DNA from: Rhizobium sp. Root274 | GTDB lineage: Bacteria; Pseudomonadota; Alphaproteobacteria; Rhizobiales; Rhizobiaceae | Assembly: GCF_001429245.1 (NCBI RefSeq) | Contig: NZ_LMJE01000007.1 | Span: 62,001-126,000, forward strand | Direction of reading: 5' to 3' | DNA: 64,000 nucleotides | Shown here: positions 26,994 through 36,201 of the stretch, one piece after another | Numbering within the stretch: position 1 is the stretch's first letter | How the letters are laid out: each line of letters opens with the position of its first letter | Notes under the pieces: model-generated | What the model was told of the DNA's origin: nothing | The model's database searches: none | The model's input: only the letters and a program-made list of their open reading frames with translations | Program-made: the position numbers and the translations under genes

Positions 26994-27758
26994 TCAGTCC
27001 CGATACGGCCAGAAGGCCTGCGTGAAGACACCGCCGTCGACCCAAATGGTCTGGCCGGTGACGAACGACGCCTGTTCGGAGCACAAGAACAGAACCGGCC
27101 CCGCAATATCCTCCGGCGTACCAACGCGGCGAAGCGGGGTCACGTCACCCCATGTCTTGGCGTAATCGGGTGCTTCGGCCTGTGTGCGGGCCGTTTCGAT
27201 GGCGCCCGGTGCGATGCAGTTGACGCGGATGCGCTGCGGACCGAGCTCGACGGCCGACACCTTGGTCAGTTGTTCGATCCCGCCCTTCGAGGCCGTGTAG
27301 TCGACGAGCTTCGGGAAGGCGAGCTTGTTGCAGCCGGAGCCGAGATTGACGATGGAGCCGCCCTTTCCGGCCGCCACCATGCGCCGGGCCACGCGCTGGG
27401 TGTTGAGAAAGGTACCCTTGAGATTGGTGCTGATCACGGCATCCCAGCGCTCTTCCGTGAGCTCCAGCAGCGAGGCCCAGGTCTGGATGCCGGCATTGTT
27501 CACAAGCACATCCGGCGCCTGCCCGGCCCAGGCAATCACCTCGTCGAGGAAGGCCTCGATAGCAGTGCTACCCGCCACTTCGCATTCGCGGCCAATCGCC
27601 CTGCCGCCAAGGGCGGCCGCGTCGGCCTCGACCGCAGTCGCAGCTTCCGGCTGACCGAGATGAGTGAAGGCAACGTGATAGCCGGCCTTGACGAAAGACG
27701 AGACGAGATGCCGCCCGATGCCCGAACTGCCGCCGGTGATGATTGCGAATTTGGCCAT
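26994..27758 (-). CDS. Short-chain dehydrogenase/reductase
   Basis: 254-residue classical SDR. The cofactor motif is GGSSGIGRHL, with NNAG in DVLVNNAGIQTW, and the catalytic Tyr-x3-Lys in VDYTASKGGI. The C-terminus GPVLFLCSEQASFVTGQTIWVDGG is typical. The acid/Thr after the second strand (FTHLGQPEA) does not decide NAD versus NADP. A strong RBS (GGGAGGACGAT) precedes the ATG. The substrate is unknown; glucose-dehydrogenase-like and 3-oxoacyl-ACP-reductase-like enzymes share this pattern. Confidence 0.87.
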   Translation of the reverse strand: MAKFAIITGGSSGIGRHLVSSFVKAGYHVAFTHLGQPEAATAVEADAAALGGRAIGRECEVAGSTAIEAFLDEVIAWAGQAPDVLVNNAGIQTWASLLELTEERWDAVISTNLKGTFLNTQRVARRMVAAGKGGSIVNLGSGCNKLAFPKLVDYTASKGGIEQLTKVSAVELGPQRIRVNCIAPGAIETARTQAEAPDYAKTWGDVTPLRRVGTPEDIAGPVLFLCSEQASFVTGQTIWVDGGVFTQAFWPYRD

Positions 27759-27968
27759 ATCGTCCTCCCAGACTTAAAGCTTGCTGTCGGGTCAGAGGGA
27801 TGGACGCCGAAAAGCGAGCCGTCAAGCGCCGATGCGTCTCATCCCAAGGCATGGTTGCCGCATGGCATCGCCGGTGCTATGCGGACCGGAAATGACTGCC
27901 ATGATCCCGCATGGACCCGGCACCGGATCGCGCCGACGTCATGCGGCTGCGCTGCCGAGGAACACGCC

Positions 27969-28646
27969 ATGACACGCCCCCTGCTGATTTCGCCCTCCAT
28001 TCTCGCCGCCGACTTCTCGCGTCTCGGCCAGGAAGTTTCCGATGTCGTCGAGGCCGGTGCCGAATGGGTGCATCTCGACGTCATGGACGGGCACTTCGTG
28101 CCGAACATTTCCTTCGGTCCGGCCATCATCAAGGCACTGCGCCCCTATACCAAGGCCGTCTTCGACTGCCATCTGATGATCGCGCCTGCCGATCCCTACC
28201 TTGCCGCCTTCGCTGATGCCGGCTGCGATATCATCACCGTTCATGCCGAAGCCGGCCCGCACCTGCACCGTTCGCTCCAGACCATCCGCGCGCTGGGCAA
28301 AAAGGCGGGAGTGTCACTCAACCCGGCAACGCCACTCTCGGCAATCGAGCATGTGATGGATGATCTCGACCTGATCCTGATCATGAGCGTCAATCCGGGC
28401 TTCGGCGGCCAGAAATACATCCCCGCCATGACCGACAAGATCGCCAAGGCGCATGCCCTGATCGGCAACCGCCCGATCGATCTGGAAGTGGATGGCGGCG
28501 TGACGGCCGACAATGCCGCCGAGATCGCCAAGGCCGGCGCCAATGCACTGGTCGCGGGTTCGGCGATCTTTAGGGGCAAGGGCGTCGACGACTACCGGCG
28601 GACCGTGACGGCCCTGCGCAAGGCTGCCGAAGGAGGCCGCGGGTGA
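27969..28646 (+). CDS. rpe: Ribulose-phosphate 3-epimerase
   Basis: Interconverts ribulose 5-phosphate and xylulose 5-phosphate in the pentose phosphate and Calvin pathways. The TIM barrel of 225 residues shows SPSILAADFSRLGQEV, HLDVMDGHFVPNISFGP, CHLMI, MSVNPGFGGQKYIP and EVDGGVTADNA, with the metal-binding His, Asp, His and Asp in place. The ATG at 27969 is well placed. Its stop overlaps the next GTG start (4 bp), and a perfect AAGGAGG for that gene lies inside the rpe end. It is followed by purB two genes later. Confidence 0.94.
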   Translation: MTRPLLISPSILAADFSRLGQEVSDVVEAGAEWVHLDVMDGHFVPNISFGPAIIKALRPYTKAVFDCHLMIAPADPYLAAFADAGCDIITVHAEAGPHLHRSLQTIRALGKKAGVSLNPATPLSAIEHVMDDLDLILIMSVNPGFGGQKYIPAMTDKIAKAHALIGNRPIDLEVDGGVTADNAAEIAKAGANALVAGSAIFRGKGVDDYRRTVTALRKAAEGGRG

Positions 28647-29362
28647 AGTCAGCGCTCCTTGCCATCATCAGTGTGCTCATGACGGCCCTTGCCGCGAGCG
28701 CTGGCGATGTGGCAGAGATGCGGCCGCTTGGCTATTCCCCCGACGGGCGGTTCTTTGCCTTCGAGCAGTTTGGCGAACAGGATGGATCCGGCTTCCCCTA
28801 TGCCGAAATTCAGGTGATCGACACCGAGACGGACACCTATGTAGAGGGAACGCCGATCGAGGTCATGATCCGCCGGGAAGAGGCCTCGATCGGCGAGGCG
28901 CGGCGGCAAAGTCTTAGCCAGGCGAAGGCGCTGCTTGAGGTCAGAAAGATCGGTGACGACCCCGGACATCTCGTCGCCTTCGCCCCGATCGGCGAACTGA
29001 CGGAAAAGCTTCACGATCTGCGCTACCAAGCCTTCCCCAGTTTCTATGTCTCTGATGGCATCTACCGGCTGTCTCTGCAGGAGTTTGACGCCAAGGGCAG
29101 CGACCTCTGCCACAGCATGGATGTCAACGTCCGCGGGTTCGCACTCTCGCATGCCGAGGATGCCAAACCCGACGCAAAACGAGAGGTCTACCGGGACAAA
29201 AGTGTGCCGAAGAGCCGCAACTGCCCGCAAGCCTATGCGATCGGCGGCGTTGTCACGCCTGGTCTCGGCTCTAAAGCCCCGCACATGGTCATGGTCCAGG
29301 TCGTCTCGCTCGGCTTCGAAGGCAGCAATCTTCGTTGGCTTGCCGTTCCGGTGAAGCCTTGA
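28643..29362 (+). CDS. Secreted DUF2259 protein
   Basis: 239 residues with a cleavable signal peptide (MKSALLAIISVLMTALAASAG) and the DUF2259 stretch LGYSPDGRFFAFEQFGEQDG. Function unknown; predicted periplasmic or secreted. A GTG start with AAGGAGG seven bases upstream overlaps the rpe stop, so translation is coupled to rpe. The context gives no clear metabolic link. Confidence 0.8.
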   Translation: MKSALLAIISVLMTALAASAGDVAEMRPLGYSPDGRFFAFEQFGEQDGSGFPYAEIQVIDTETDTYVEGTPIEVMIRREEASIGEARRQSLSQAKALLEVRKIGDDPGHLVAFAPIGELTEKLHDLRYQAFPSFYVSDGIYRLSLQEFDAKGSDLCHSMDVNVRGFALSHAEDAKPDAKREVYRDKSVPKSRNCPQAYAIGGVVTPGLGSKAPHMVMVQVVSLGFEGSNLRWLAVPVKP

Positions 29363-29841
29363 CCCGGCGCCTTCGGCTCCCGTCGCTTCCGCTGTGGAGC
29401 TTCGGTGCGCTGGCCTGGGGCCTCGCCATGGCCTTGTGTTTCCTTCTCTCCATCCATCTCTTCGGGCGGGCAAGCGGCAGCCATGACATGGCGCTGATGG
29501 CTATCTATAGTGCGGGCGGTATCCTTGGCTGGCTGGTGGCACTGCCGCTGGTGTACTTAAGCGGTGATGGCAGACGGGCGCCAAAAGTTTTTGCGGCCTG
29601 GTTCCTCCTGCTCGGGCTTGCCACGATTGCGGCCACGGCCGGTCTGTTCGCGCTGCAATACCGGCTGTTCTACGCCCATTGGCATGCGCCCTTCCCTTCG
29701 CGCATCTGGGCCTTCCAGTTTGTCTTTACAGCGGCTTCGGCACTCTACCAGTTCGCTGTTCTCGGTCTCAGGCACTTCCTGCCCACAGCCTTCCTGATTT
29801 TGCTGGTGCTTGCCATCCTCATGGCCCGCCGCAGCCGTTGA
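29359..29841 (+). CDS. Small integral membrane protein, unknown
   Basis: About 160 residues with four hydrophobic segments: WSFGALAWGLAMALCFLLS, LMAIYSAGGILGWLVALPLV, FAAWFLLLGLATIAATAGLF and FLILLVLAILMARR. I do not recognise the family. The start is uncertain: a TTG at 29359 overlaps the DUF2259 stop and would couple translation; other non-ATG starts are possible. It probably forms an operon with rpe and the DUF2259 gene. Confidence 0.6.
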   Translation: MTRRLRLPSLPLWSFGALAWGLAMALCFLLSIHLFGRASGSHDMALMAIYSAGGILGWLVALPLVYLSGDGRRAPKVFAAWFLLLGLATIAATAGLFALQYRLFYAHWHAPFPSRIWAFQFVFTAASALYQFAVLGLRHFLPTAFLILLVLAILMARRSR

Positions 29842-29902
29842 GCTTGCCGCCCCACTTTGCTAAGGGGGGCCAGAAATTCCGTTCCAACGAAAGACGAGCC
29901 CG

Positions 29903-31204
29903 ATGATCCCGCGTTACTCCCGGCCGGAAATGGTCGCCATCTGGTCCCCCGAAACCAAGTTCCGCATTTGGTTCGAAATCGAGGCCCATGCCTGCGACGC
30001 CCTCGCCGAACTCGGCGTGATCCCGAAGGAATCCGCCCGGATGATCTGGGAAAAGGGTGGCGCCGCCGAATTCGACGTGGCCCGCATCGACGAAATCGAG
30101 GCCGTCACCAAGCACGACGTCATCGCCTTCCTCACCCATCTCGCCGAGTTCATCGGCCCGGATAGCCGCTTCGTCCACCAGGGCATGACCTCCTCCGACG
30201 TGCTCGACACGACGCTCAACATCCAGCTGGTGCGCGCCGCAGACATTCTGCTGGCCGGCGTCGACCGCGTACTGGCAGCGCTCAAGGCCCGTGCTTTCGA
30301 ACACAAGGACACGGTGCGCATCGGCCGCAGCCACGGCATCCATGCCGAGCCGACAACGATGGGCCTGACCTTCGCCCGCTTCTATGCCGAGATGGCCCGC
30401 AACCGCACGCGTCTCGTCAATGCCCGGGCCGAAGTTGCAACGGGTGCGATCTCCGGCGCCGTTGGCACCTTCGCCAATATCGATCCGCGCGTCGAAGAGC
30501 ATGTCTGCGAAAAGCTCGGCCTCATCGCCGAGCCGATCTCGACCCAGGTCATTCCGCGTGATCGCCACGCGATGTTCTTCGCAACCCTCGGCGTCATCGC
30601 GTCGTCGATCGAAAACGTGGCGATCGAGATCCGCCACATGCAGCGCACGGAAGTGCTGGAAGCCGAAGAATTCTTCTCGCCCGGCCAGAAGGGCTCGTCG
30701 GCCATGCCGCACAAGCGCAACCCGGTGCTGACGGAAAATCTCACAGGCCTTGCCCGTCTGGTGCGTATGTCGGTTGTTCCGGCGCTGGAAAATGTGGCGC
30801 TGTGGCACGAGCGGGACATCAGCCATTCGAGCGTCGAACGCGCGATCGGCCCCGACACGACGATCACGCTCGACTTCGCTTTGAACCGCCTTGCCGGCGT
30901 CATCGAGAAGCTGGTGATCTACCCCGAAAACATGTTGAAGAACATGAACAAGTTCAAGGGCCTCGTGATGAGCCAGCGCGTGCTTCTGGCACTGACGCAA
31001 GCCGGGGTGTCGCGCGAAGACAGCTACCGTCTGGTCCAACGCAACGCCATGAAGGTCTGGGAAAAGGGTGCCGACTTCCTGGAAGAGCTGCTTGGCGACG
31101 CAGAAGTCCGCGCGGCACTCTCCGAAGAGGATATCCGCGAGAAATTCGACCTCGGCTATCACACCAAGCATGTCGACACGATCTTCAACCGCGTCTTCGG
31201 TTGA
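29903..31204 (+). CDS. purB: Adenylosuccinate lyase
   Basis: Cleaves SAICAR to AICAR and adenylosuccinate to AMP in purine synthesis. The 433 residues include the N-terminal MIPRYSRPEMVAIWSPE, the TSSDVLDTTLNIQL motif, RSHGIHAEPTTMG with the catalytic His, and the fumarase-superfamily signature PGQKGSSAMPHKRNPVLTEN with its mobile-loop Ser. A bidirectional-looking terminator follows immediately. Other purine genes lie 5 kb further on (purC, purS, purQ, purL). Confidence 0.96.
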   Translation: MIPRYSRPEMVAIWSPETKFRIWFEIEAHACDALAELGVIPKESARMIWEKGGAAEFDVARIDEIEAVTKHDVIAFLTHLAEFIGPDSRFVHQGMTSSDVLDTTLNIQLVRAADILLAGVDRVLAALKARAFEHKDTVRIGRSHGIHAEPTTMGLTFARFYAEMARNRTRLVNARAEVATGAISGAVGTFANIDPRVEEHVCEKLGLIAEPISTQVIPRDRHAMFFATLGVIASSIENVAIEIRHMQRTEVLEAEEFFSPGQKGSSAMPHKRNPVLTENLTGLARLVRMSVVPALENVALWHERDISHSSVERAIGPDTTITLDFALNRLAGVIEKLVIYPENMLKNMNKFKGLVMSQRVLLALTQAGVSREDSYRLVQRNAMKVWEKGADFLEELLGDAEVRAALSEEDIREKFDLGYHTKHVDTIFNRVFG

Positions 31205-31231
31205 AACCTTTCAGGTCATCGTGACAATCGA

Positions 31232-31258
31232 GGCCCGACGGAGACGTCGGGCCTTTTT
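31232..31258 (+). terminator. Rho-independent terminator after purB
   Basis: A perfect 9-bp stem GGCCCGACG/CGTCGGGCC with the tetraloop GAGA is followed by five T residues. It lies between the convergent purB and DUF2189 genes and fits purB best because the T-run is on the plus strand. Confidence 0.92.
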
Positions 31259-31270
31259 CGTTTCGAAGGG

Positions 31271-32077
31271 TCAGACGCGCGGTCGCGCCACCACCAGCTT
31301 GCGATAGAGGTGCCAGGTGGCGTGTCCGAGCACGGGCACGATGATCACCAGTCCGACCATCAGCGTCGCCATGCCGATGGCAAGCAGTCCGGCAACTAAG
31401 AGCCCCCAGACAGCAACCGGCACCGGGTTTGCAAGGCTTGCCCGGATTGAGGTGGAGACCGCGGTGACCGCGCCGACATCCCGGTCCAGCAACAGCGGGA
31501 AAGCCACGATGCTGACGACCAAGGCCACCAGCGCCAGCACGAAGCCCAGCCCGTTGCTCCAGATCAGGAATTCTGTGGCATTGGGATGGTTGAAGACACC
31601 GGACATGAAATTGAACACGCCGGGCGCGAGATTATCGCTGATCATCGTGTCGTAGAGACCGCGCGCCAGGAACAGCCAGACCATGAAGATCAGAAGCAGT
31701 CCAATGCTCATCATCAAAAGAGACGGCAGCGAGGGCGACCTGAGGATCGCCGGCACCTGGGCCCAGCTTGCGTCTTCGCCAAGCTCGCGCCGACGGCTGA
31801 TCTCCATCAGGCCCAGCGCCAGAAGCGGGCCGAGCAGGGCAAAGCCCGTCAGCAACGGGTAGACCATCGGCAACAGCTCGGCACCGGCGCTCCAGGCAAT
31901 CATGATCGCGCCTGCCAGCGGGTAGATCAGGGCTACGAATGCATAATGCGACGGCTTTTCGCGAAAATCGTCATAGCCTTTGGCAAGCGCATCGAACACG
32001 TCGGCCACCGAAATCCGGCGGATGTCGGGCCGCTCCAGAAGTCCGGCCGGGCCGGTCAAAACATGAAAAGTCGACAT
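31271..32077 (-). CDS. DUF2189 multi-pass membrane protein
   Basis: 268 residues with six hydrophobic segments. The N-terminal RRISVADVFDALAKGYDDFR, followed by YAFVALIYPLAGAIMI, fits DUF2189 (predicted integral membrane protein, function unknown). The ATG at 32077 is preceded by AGGAGG with 8-nt spacing; a GTG two codons upstream is less well placed. It converges on purB. Confidence 0.82.
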   Translation of the reverse strand: MSTFHVLTGPAGLLERPDIRRISVADVFDALAKGYDDFREKPSHYAFVALIYPLAGAIMIAWSAGAELLPMVYPLLTGFALLGPLLALGLMEISRRRELGEDASWAQVPAILRSPSLPSLLMMSIGLLLIFMVWLFLARGLYDTMISDNLAPGVFNFMSGVFNHPNATEFLIWSNGLGFVLALVALVVSIVAFPLLLDRDVGAVTAVSTSIRASLANPVPVAVWGLLVAGLLAIGMATLMVGLVIIVPVLGHATWHLYRKLVVARPRV

Positions 32078-32398
32078 TCTCACTTCCTCCTCGAATTCCC
32101 AGGAATTGCAGACTGCAAAGTGAAAAGCACGATGACGGCATCCTCCCGATGCCGTGGACCGAAACGAGCGAAGGACGGCAGAAGCGGCCCCAACGGTGAT
32201 CGGTTCCTCAGGATGTCCTGCGTTTTGCGGCAGTCATCTGCGATATCATATCACTGCCGCGCCCTTATGTCGCGTCTGTCCCGACGGGTGCACTGGATCG
32301 TGATATGGGCCGCCATAGCGCCTGCCAAGCCCGGATTTTTTAACGCCTGCCGACACCGAAACCTTGACGTTGGGCATCCCGAAACGCAGATAGGCGCC
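32078..32398. other. Intergenic region without a recognisable gene
   Basis: The 321 bases lie between the divergent starts of the DUF2189 gene and the small hydrolase gene and must hold both promoters. The reading frames across it show no coding character I trust. The only visible element is a short AT-rich near-palindrome, GATATCATATC, around 32245-32255. Confidence 0.5.
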
Positions 32399-32947
32399 AT
32401 GAAAGTCTCAGACGTCGATATCCTCATCGTTCCCGGTTACACCAATTCCGGCCCCGACCACTGGCAGAGCCGGTGGGAGCAGAAGCTGTCGACCGCGCGC
32501 CGCGTCGAACAGGCTGAATGGTCGAAACCTGTTCGCGAGGACTGGGTCGCCCGTGTCGTCGAGGAGGTCAATGCCTCCACGCGGCCCGTCGTTCTTGTTG
32601 CCCATTCACTGGGCGTGCCGACGGTGATCCATGCTATCCCGGACCTGAAGCAGAAGGTGGTCGGCGCCTTCCTCGTCGCCCCGCCCGACGTTGCGAACTC
32701 CGAAATCCGTCCGAAGCACCTGATGACCTTCGGCCCCTATCCGCGCGATCCCCTGCCCTTCCCGTCGATCACCATTGCCAGCCGCAACGATCCCTTCGGC
32801 GAGTATGCCCATGCCGAAGACATCGCCAATGCCTGGGGGTCGATGCTGATCGACGCGGGAGAATCCGGACATCTCAATGCGGATTCCGGTCACGGACCCT
32901 GGCCCGAAGGAACGATGGTGTTTGCCCAGTTCCTGAGCCGCCTGTAA
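32399..32947 (+). CDS. RBBP9/YdeN-family serine hydrolase
   Basis: 182-residue small alpha/beta hydrolase. The N-terminal ILIVPGYTNSGPDHWQSRWE is the RBBP9/YdeN signature. The nucleophile is in VAHSLGVPTV, the acid in ASRNDPFG and the His in AGESGHLNADSGHGPWPEG. The physiological substrate of this family is unknown. It starts at ATG 32399 after a 321-bp gap. Confidence 0.9.
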   Translation: MKVSDVDILIVPGYTNSGPDHWQSRWEQKLSTARRVEQAEWSKPVREDWVARVVEEVNASTRPVVLVAHSLGVPTVIHAIPDLKQKVVGAFLVAPPDVANSEIRPKHLMTFGPYPRDPLPFPSITIASRNDPFGEYAHAEDIANAWGSMLIDAGESGHLNADSGHGPWPEGTMVFAQFLSRL

Positions 32948-33053
32948 GGGGGCAAGGATCAGGCACAGGTGGAAGATTGCCATCGCGTTAAGGCACTCAC
33001 CCTTGCTGCGGTCAGACCGGTTAAGCGCTTCTTAAGTTAAGCAACCTACTGTT

Positions 33054-35609
33054 TTGGGCAGCTTCCAGGTCCAGAGCACGATTTTGCGTAACAGCGCTAT
33101 AGTTACAAAAGCCCAATCCATCGACGGGAGCAGCCTGACGCTCTCTGACCTTGCATGGCCCTCTGCTTGGCTTACCTCCGAGGGCAATCTCCAGCACCCC
33201 AACCCGCCCATGGAGCGGTGGCTCGCCGAGACGGGCATCGGCGCGGATAATCTTTTCCAGTTTCTCGATCTCGACGGCGGAGCCGCACTGCGTCTGGCCA
33301 TTGCCCGCCTGATGGCCTCGGGCGAGCCCGTTCGCACGGAACTCCGGCTCACCGGAACGAGAACCCACTTCGTCATTGCCTCTCTCTCGTTGCGATCAGC
33401 CACTTCCGGCGCACGCACCATCCTCCTGCAGTTCGCCGACATCACGCCGTTGAAGGATGAGCTGGAGGATCTTGCCATCCGCGAGAGCCGGTGGAACCAC
33501 GCACTCGTCTCCTCCGCCTCCGGAGTGTGGGATCAGCGCATCACCGGCGACTACTACTATTCAGACACCTGGCGCCGAATCCGCGGCATGGAACCGGAAG
33601 ACCCCATACCGCCGACGACGGAAGCCTGGCTCGAATCGGTCCACCCCCACGACCGGGACCACGTCGTGCACTGCATCGAAAGGCAGAACGCAGGCGATCC
33701 CGATTATCTGACCTTCCAATACCGCGAACGTCATCGCGATGGCCACTACATCTGGATCGAATGCCGCGGCGCCTGCATTGAGACCGACAATGAAGGTTGC
33801 GCCCTTCGCATCACCGGGACCGACACCGACGTAACGGCACGCAAGGCGCAAGAAGAATGGCAGGAAGGCCTGTCAAGGCGCCTGCGGCTGGCGCTGGACA
33901 TCTCCCGCATCGGCGTTTTCGAAACCGACTTCGATTCCGGCACTAGCGTCTGGGACGACGCCATGCGGCGGATCTTCGAGGTCGAAACGAAAGACGACAT
34001 CCGAATTGGGCATCTTTGGGAAGAGAAGCTCCACCCCGCAGACCGAGAACGGGTGCTCGCCAACGTTTCGAAACGCATCGAGGCGCGGGAACCGTTCACC
34101 GACGACTACAGGATCATCGCTCTGGACGGCAGCACCCGCTACATTCGCGCAAACAGCCTGCCATACGTCGATCACGACGGCCGGCTGAAAATGATCGGCG
34201 TGAACTGGGACGTGACCGAAGACAGACGCCTTCGCGAGGAACTCGAGCAGCAGAAGGCGCTCGCCGAAGCCCGCAACGTCGAATTGGAACGCACGCGTCT
34301 GGCAGCCGAACAATCGGCCCTGCATGATTATCTGACCGGCCTGCCCAATCGTCGTTTCCTCGAAAGCGAGATCGACGCCTGGCGCGCCGCGCCCGAACTC
34401 GACCGCAAGGGGATCGCTGTTCTCCACATCGATCTCGATCGCTTCAAGCAGATCAACGACACGCTCGGCCACAGCGCCGGCGATGCCATGCTCAAACATG
34501 CGGCGCAGACGCTTCGGGAAAACATCCGAGCGGGCGACTTTGCAGCACGCATCGGCGGCGATGAATTCGTGCTCCTGGTCGAGTTCGATGGATCCTGCGA
34601 TCCCCTCGCCGACATTGCGAACCGCATCATCGAGGCTATGCGCCAGCCGATCTCCTTCAACGGCCATGAATGCCGATTCGGCGCCAGCATAGGCATCGCC
34701 TACTCCAGCGACCATCTCGCCGACCCGCGCCAGCTGCTGCAGAATGCCGATATCGCGCTCTACAATGCCAAGAACCTTGGGCGAAATCGCTTCGAATTTT
34801 ACAAGCCGTCAAGCCGCAGCACGCTCGTCGACGCCCATCGCCTTTCCGACGAATTGCTCCGCGGCCTCGAGCGCGACGAGATCATTCCCTTTTATCAGCT
34901 GCAATTCGACGCCCGTACCCGGGAAATCGCCGGCGCCGAATGTCTGGCGCGCTGGCGCCATCCCGTCCACGGCATCCTGGGACCGGACCGTTTTCTCGCC
35001 GTCGCAGAGGATTGCGGTGTACTCGCCCAGATCGACCGGATCATTCTTGAGAAATCCCTTCAAGACGTGGCACGCTGGAATGCACTCGACCTGCACCTGC
35101 CGAAGATCTCCGTCAACGTCTCGGCACGTCGACTGAACGATCCTGATCTGGCGCAGGGCTTGTCGAAACTCGATATCAAGCCGGGCACGGTGTCCTTCGA
35201 GCTCTTGGAAAGCGTCTTCCTCGATCGCCAGGACGAAGTGGTGCGCACCAATCTTGCGACGCTACGCCGTTTGGCCATTGGCATTGAAATCGACGATTTT
35301 GGTACCGGCCATGCGTCAATCGTCGGGCTTTTGAACCTGAAGCCGGGAACGCTGAAGATTGACCGTCAACTGATCGAGCACCTGCCGGAAAGCCAGGAGC
35401 AGCGGGTGTTGGTCATGTCGATCATTCAGATCGCGCGGTCACTGAAGATCAAGGTCGTGGCGGAAGGCGTTGAGACGGAGGAGCATGCCCGCATCCTCAA
35501 GCGTCTCGGCTGCGATGTTCTGCAGGGCTATGGGCTTGCCCGACCGACGGATTTTTCCGAGACGACCCGCCGATTGCAGGCGCAAAGAAAATCCGTCCAG
35601 ACCGCTTAG
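33054..35609 (+). CDS. PAS-GGDEF-EAL cyclic-di-GMP regulator
   Basis: Predicted cytoplasmic enzyme of up to 851 residues. An N-terminal region and two PAS/PAC domains precede a diguanylate cyclase domain with intact GGDEF (about residues 501-505) and a C-terminal EAL phosphodiesterase domain. In the EAL domain the signature reads ECL (Glu at about residue 629), but DDFGTG, the Lys of TLKIDRQ and EGVET are present, so it may be active. No transmembrane segment is seen. The start is unclear: a TTG at 33054 opens the frame, and the first ATG is at 33210 with no obvious RBS. Its 3' end overlaps a terminator of the opposite gene. Confidence 0.88.
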   Translation: MGSFQVQSTILRNSAIVTKAQSIDGSSLTLSDLAWPSAWLTSEGNLQHPNPPMERWLAETGIGADNLFQFLDLDGGAALRLAIARLMASGEPVRTELRLTGTRTHFVIASLSLRSATSGARTILLQFADITPLKDELEDLAIRESRWNHALVSSASGVWDQRITGDYYYSDTWRRIRGMEPEDPIPPTTEAWLESVHPHDRDHVVHCIERQNAGDPDYLTFQYRERHRDGHYIWIECRGACIETDNEGCALRITGTDTDVTARKAQEEWQEGLSRRLRLALDISRIGVFETDFDSGTSVWDDAMRRIFEVETKDDIRIGHLWEEKLHPADRERVLANVSKRIEAREPFTDDYRIIALDGSTRYIRANSLPYVDHDGRLKMIGVNWDVTEDRRLREELEQQKALAEARNVELERTRLAAEQSALHDYLTGLPNRRFLESEIDAWRAAPELDRKGIAVLHIDLDRFKQINDTLGHSAGDAMLKHAAQTLRENIRAGDFAARIGGDEFVLLVEFDGSCDPLADIANRIIEAMRQPISFNGHECRFGASIGIAYSSDHLADPRQLLQNADIALYNAKNLGRNRFEFYKPSSRSTLVDAHRLSDELLRGLERDEIIPFYQLQFDARTREIAGAECLARWRHPVHGILGPDRFLAVAEDCGVLAQIDRIILEKSLQDVARWNALDLHLPKISVNVSARRLNDPDLAQGLSKLDIKPGTVSFELLESVFLDRQDEVVRTNLATLRRLAIGIEIDDFGTGHASIVGLLNLKPGTLKIDRQLIEHLPESQEQRVLVMSIIQIARSLKIKVVAEGVETEEHARILKRLGCDVLQGYGLARPTDFSETTRRLQAQRKSVQTA

Positions 35610-35619
35610 CCTGGACGGA
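35584..35619 (-). terminator. Terminator of the DUF1476 gene inside the end of the GGDEF-EAL gene
   Basis: The inverted repeat TCCGTCCAG/CTGGACGGA (35592-35600 and 35611-35619, 10-nt loop) is followed on the minus strand by TTTTCTTT. The orientation of the T-rich tract assigns it to the minus-strand DUF1476 gene. The hairpin spans the stop codon of the plus-strand gene. Confidence 0.75.
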
Positions 35620-35643
35620 TGAAGTCCACTTGAGACCGAAGGC

Positions 35644-35958
35644 TCAGGAATTCTGGATCTGATCGATCGCCTGGCCGAGAAACTCGACCATCTTGGCCCG
35701 CAATTCTTCGTCGGTAATCGACACGCCACCGGCCGACAGATCGGCTTTCAGCTTGCGCAGCACGTCTTCATCGCCAGCTTCTTCGAAATCCGATGCGACG
35801 ACTTCCTTGGCATAGGCGTCCGGATCGGCCTTGCCGAGCAGGCCGGCAGCCCAGAGCCCGATCAGCTTGTTGCGACGCGCTTCAGCCTTGAAGCGAAGCT
35901 CCTGATCATGTGCGAACTTGTTTTCGAACGCCTTTTCGCGATCACTCATGCCGCTCAT
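35644..35958 (-). CDS. DUF1476 protein, homologue of F1-ATPase inhibitor zeta
   Basis: 104-residue soluble helical protein: REKAFENKFAHDQELRFKAE, then RRNKLIGLWAAGLLG and a C-terminal DEELRAKMVEFLGQAID. DUF1476 is the family of the alphaproteobacterial zeta subunit, which in Paracoccus inhibits F1-ATPase through its N-terminal helix. In other alphaproteobacteria the inhibitory strength varies, so inhibition here is inferred from family only. The start at 35958 has GGGAGA nine bases upstream; a second ATG lies three codons in. Confidence 0.88.
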   Translation of the reverse strand: MSGMSDREKAFENKFAHDQELRFKAEARRNKLIGLWAAGLLGKADPDAYAKEVVASDFEEAGDEDVLRKLKADLSAGGVSITDEELRAKMVEFLGQAIDQIQNS

Positions 35959-36201
35959 CTTGTTCTCCCGTATTGTGCCGTCGTTGTGCGGTGACGTTTC
36001 CCCATTAATCAAAAGGGAGTACAAAGTGCAATGCAAAGTTCCGCGATTCCGGGTGAGTCTCCGCTGACGCGACCTTTTGGCAGGAAGGGGTGATCTGCGC
36101 ATTGTGAAAACCGAGGTTTTCCGTTAAGGGACCGCCTTAAAGATCGATCCACTGCATCTGCGCCGAGAGCGCCGGGATGCCAACAACAGAGAAAACCACC
36201 C

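Noticed and set aside
29819..31171. 450-residue minus-strand frame opposite purB
   Set aside because: purB is complete with its signature motifs; the antisense frame has no ribosome binding site or family match that I can see.
33054..33209. Considered trimming the PAS-GGDEF-EAL protein to the ATG at 33210
   Set aside because: No ribosome binding site precedes that ATG and it would remove a region that appears coding; kept the longer frame with an uncertain start.
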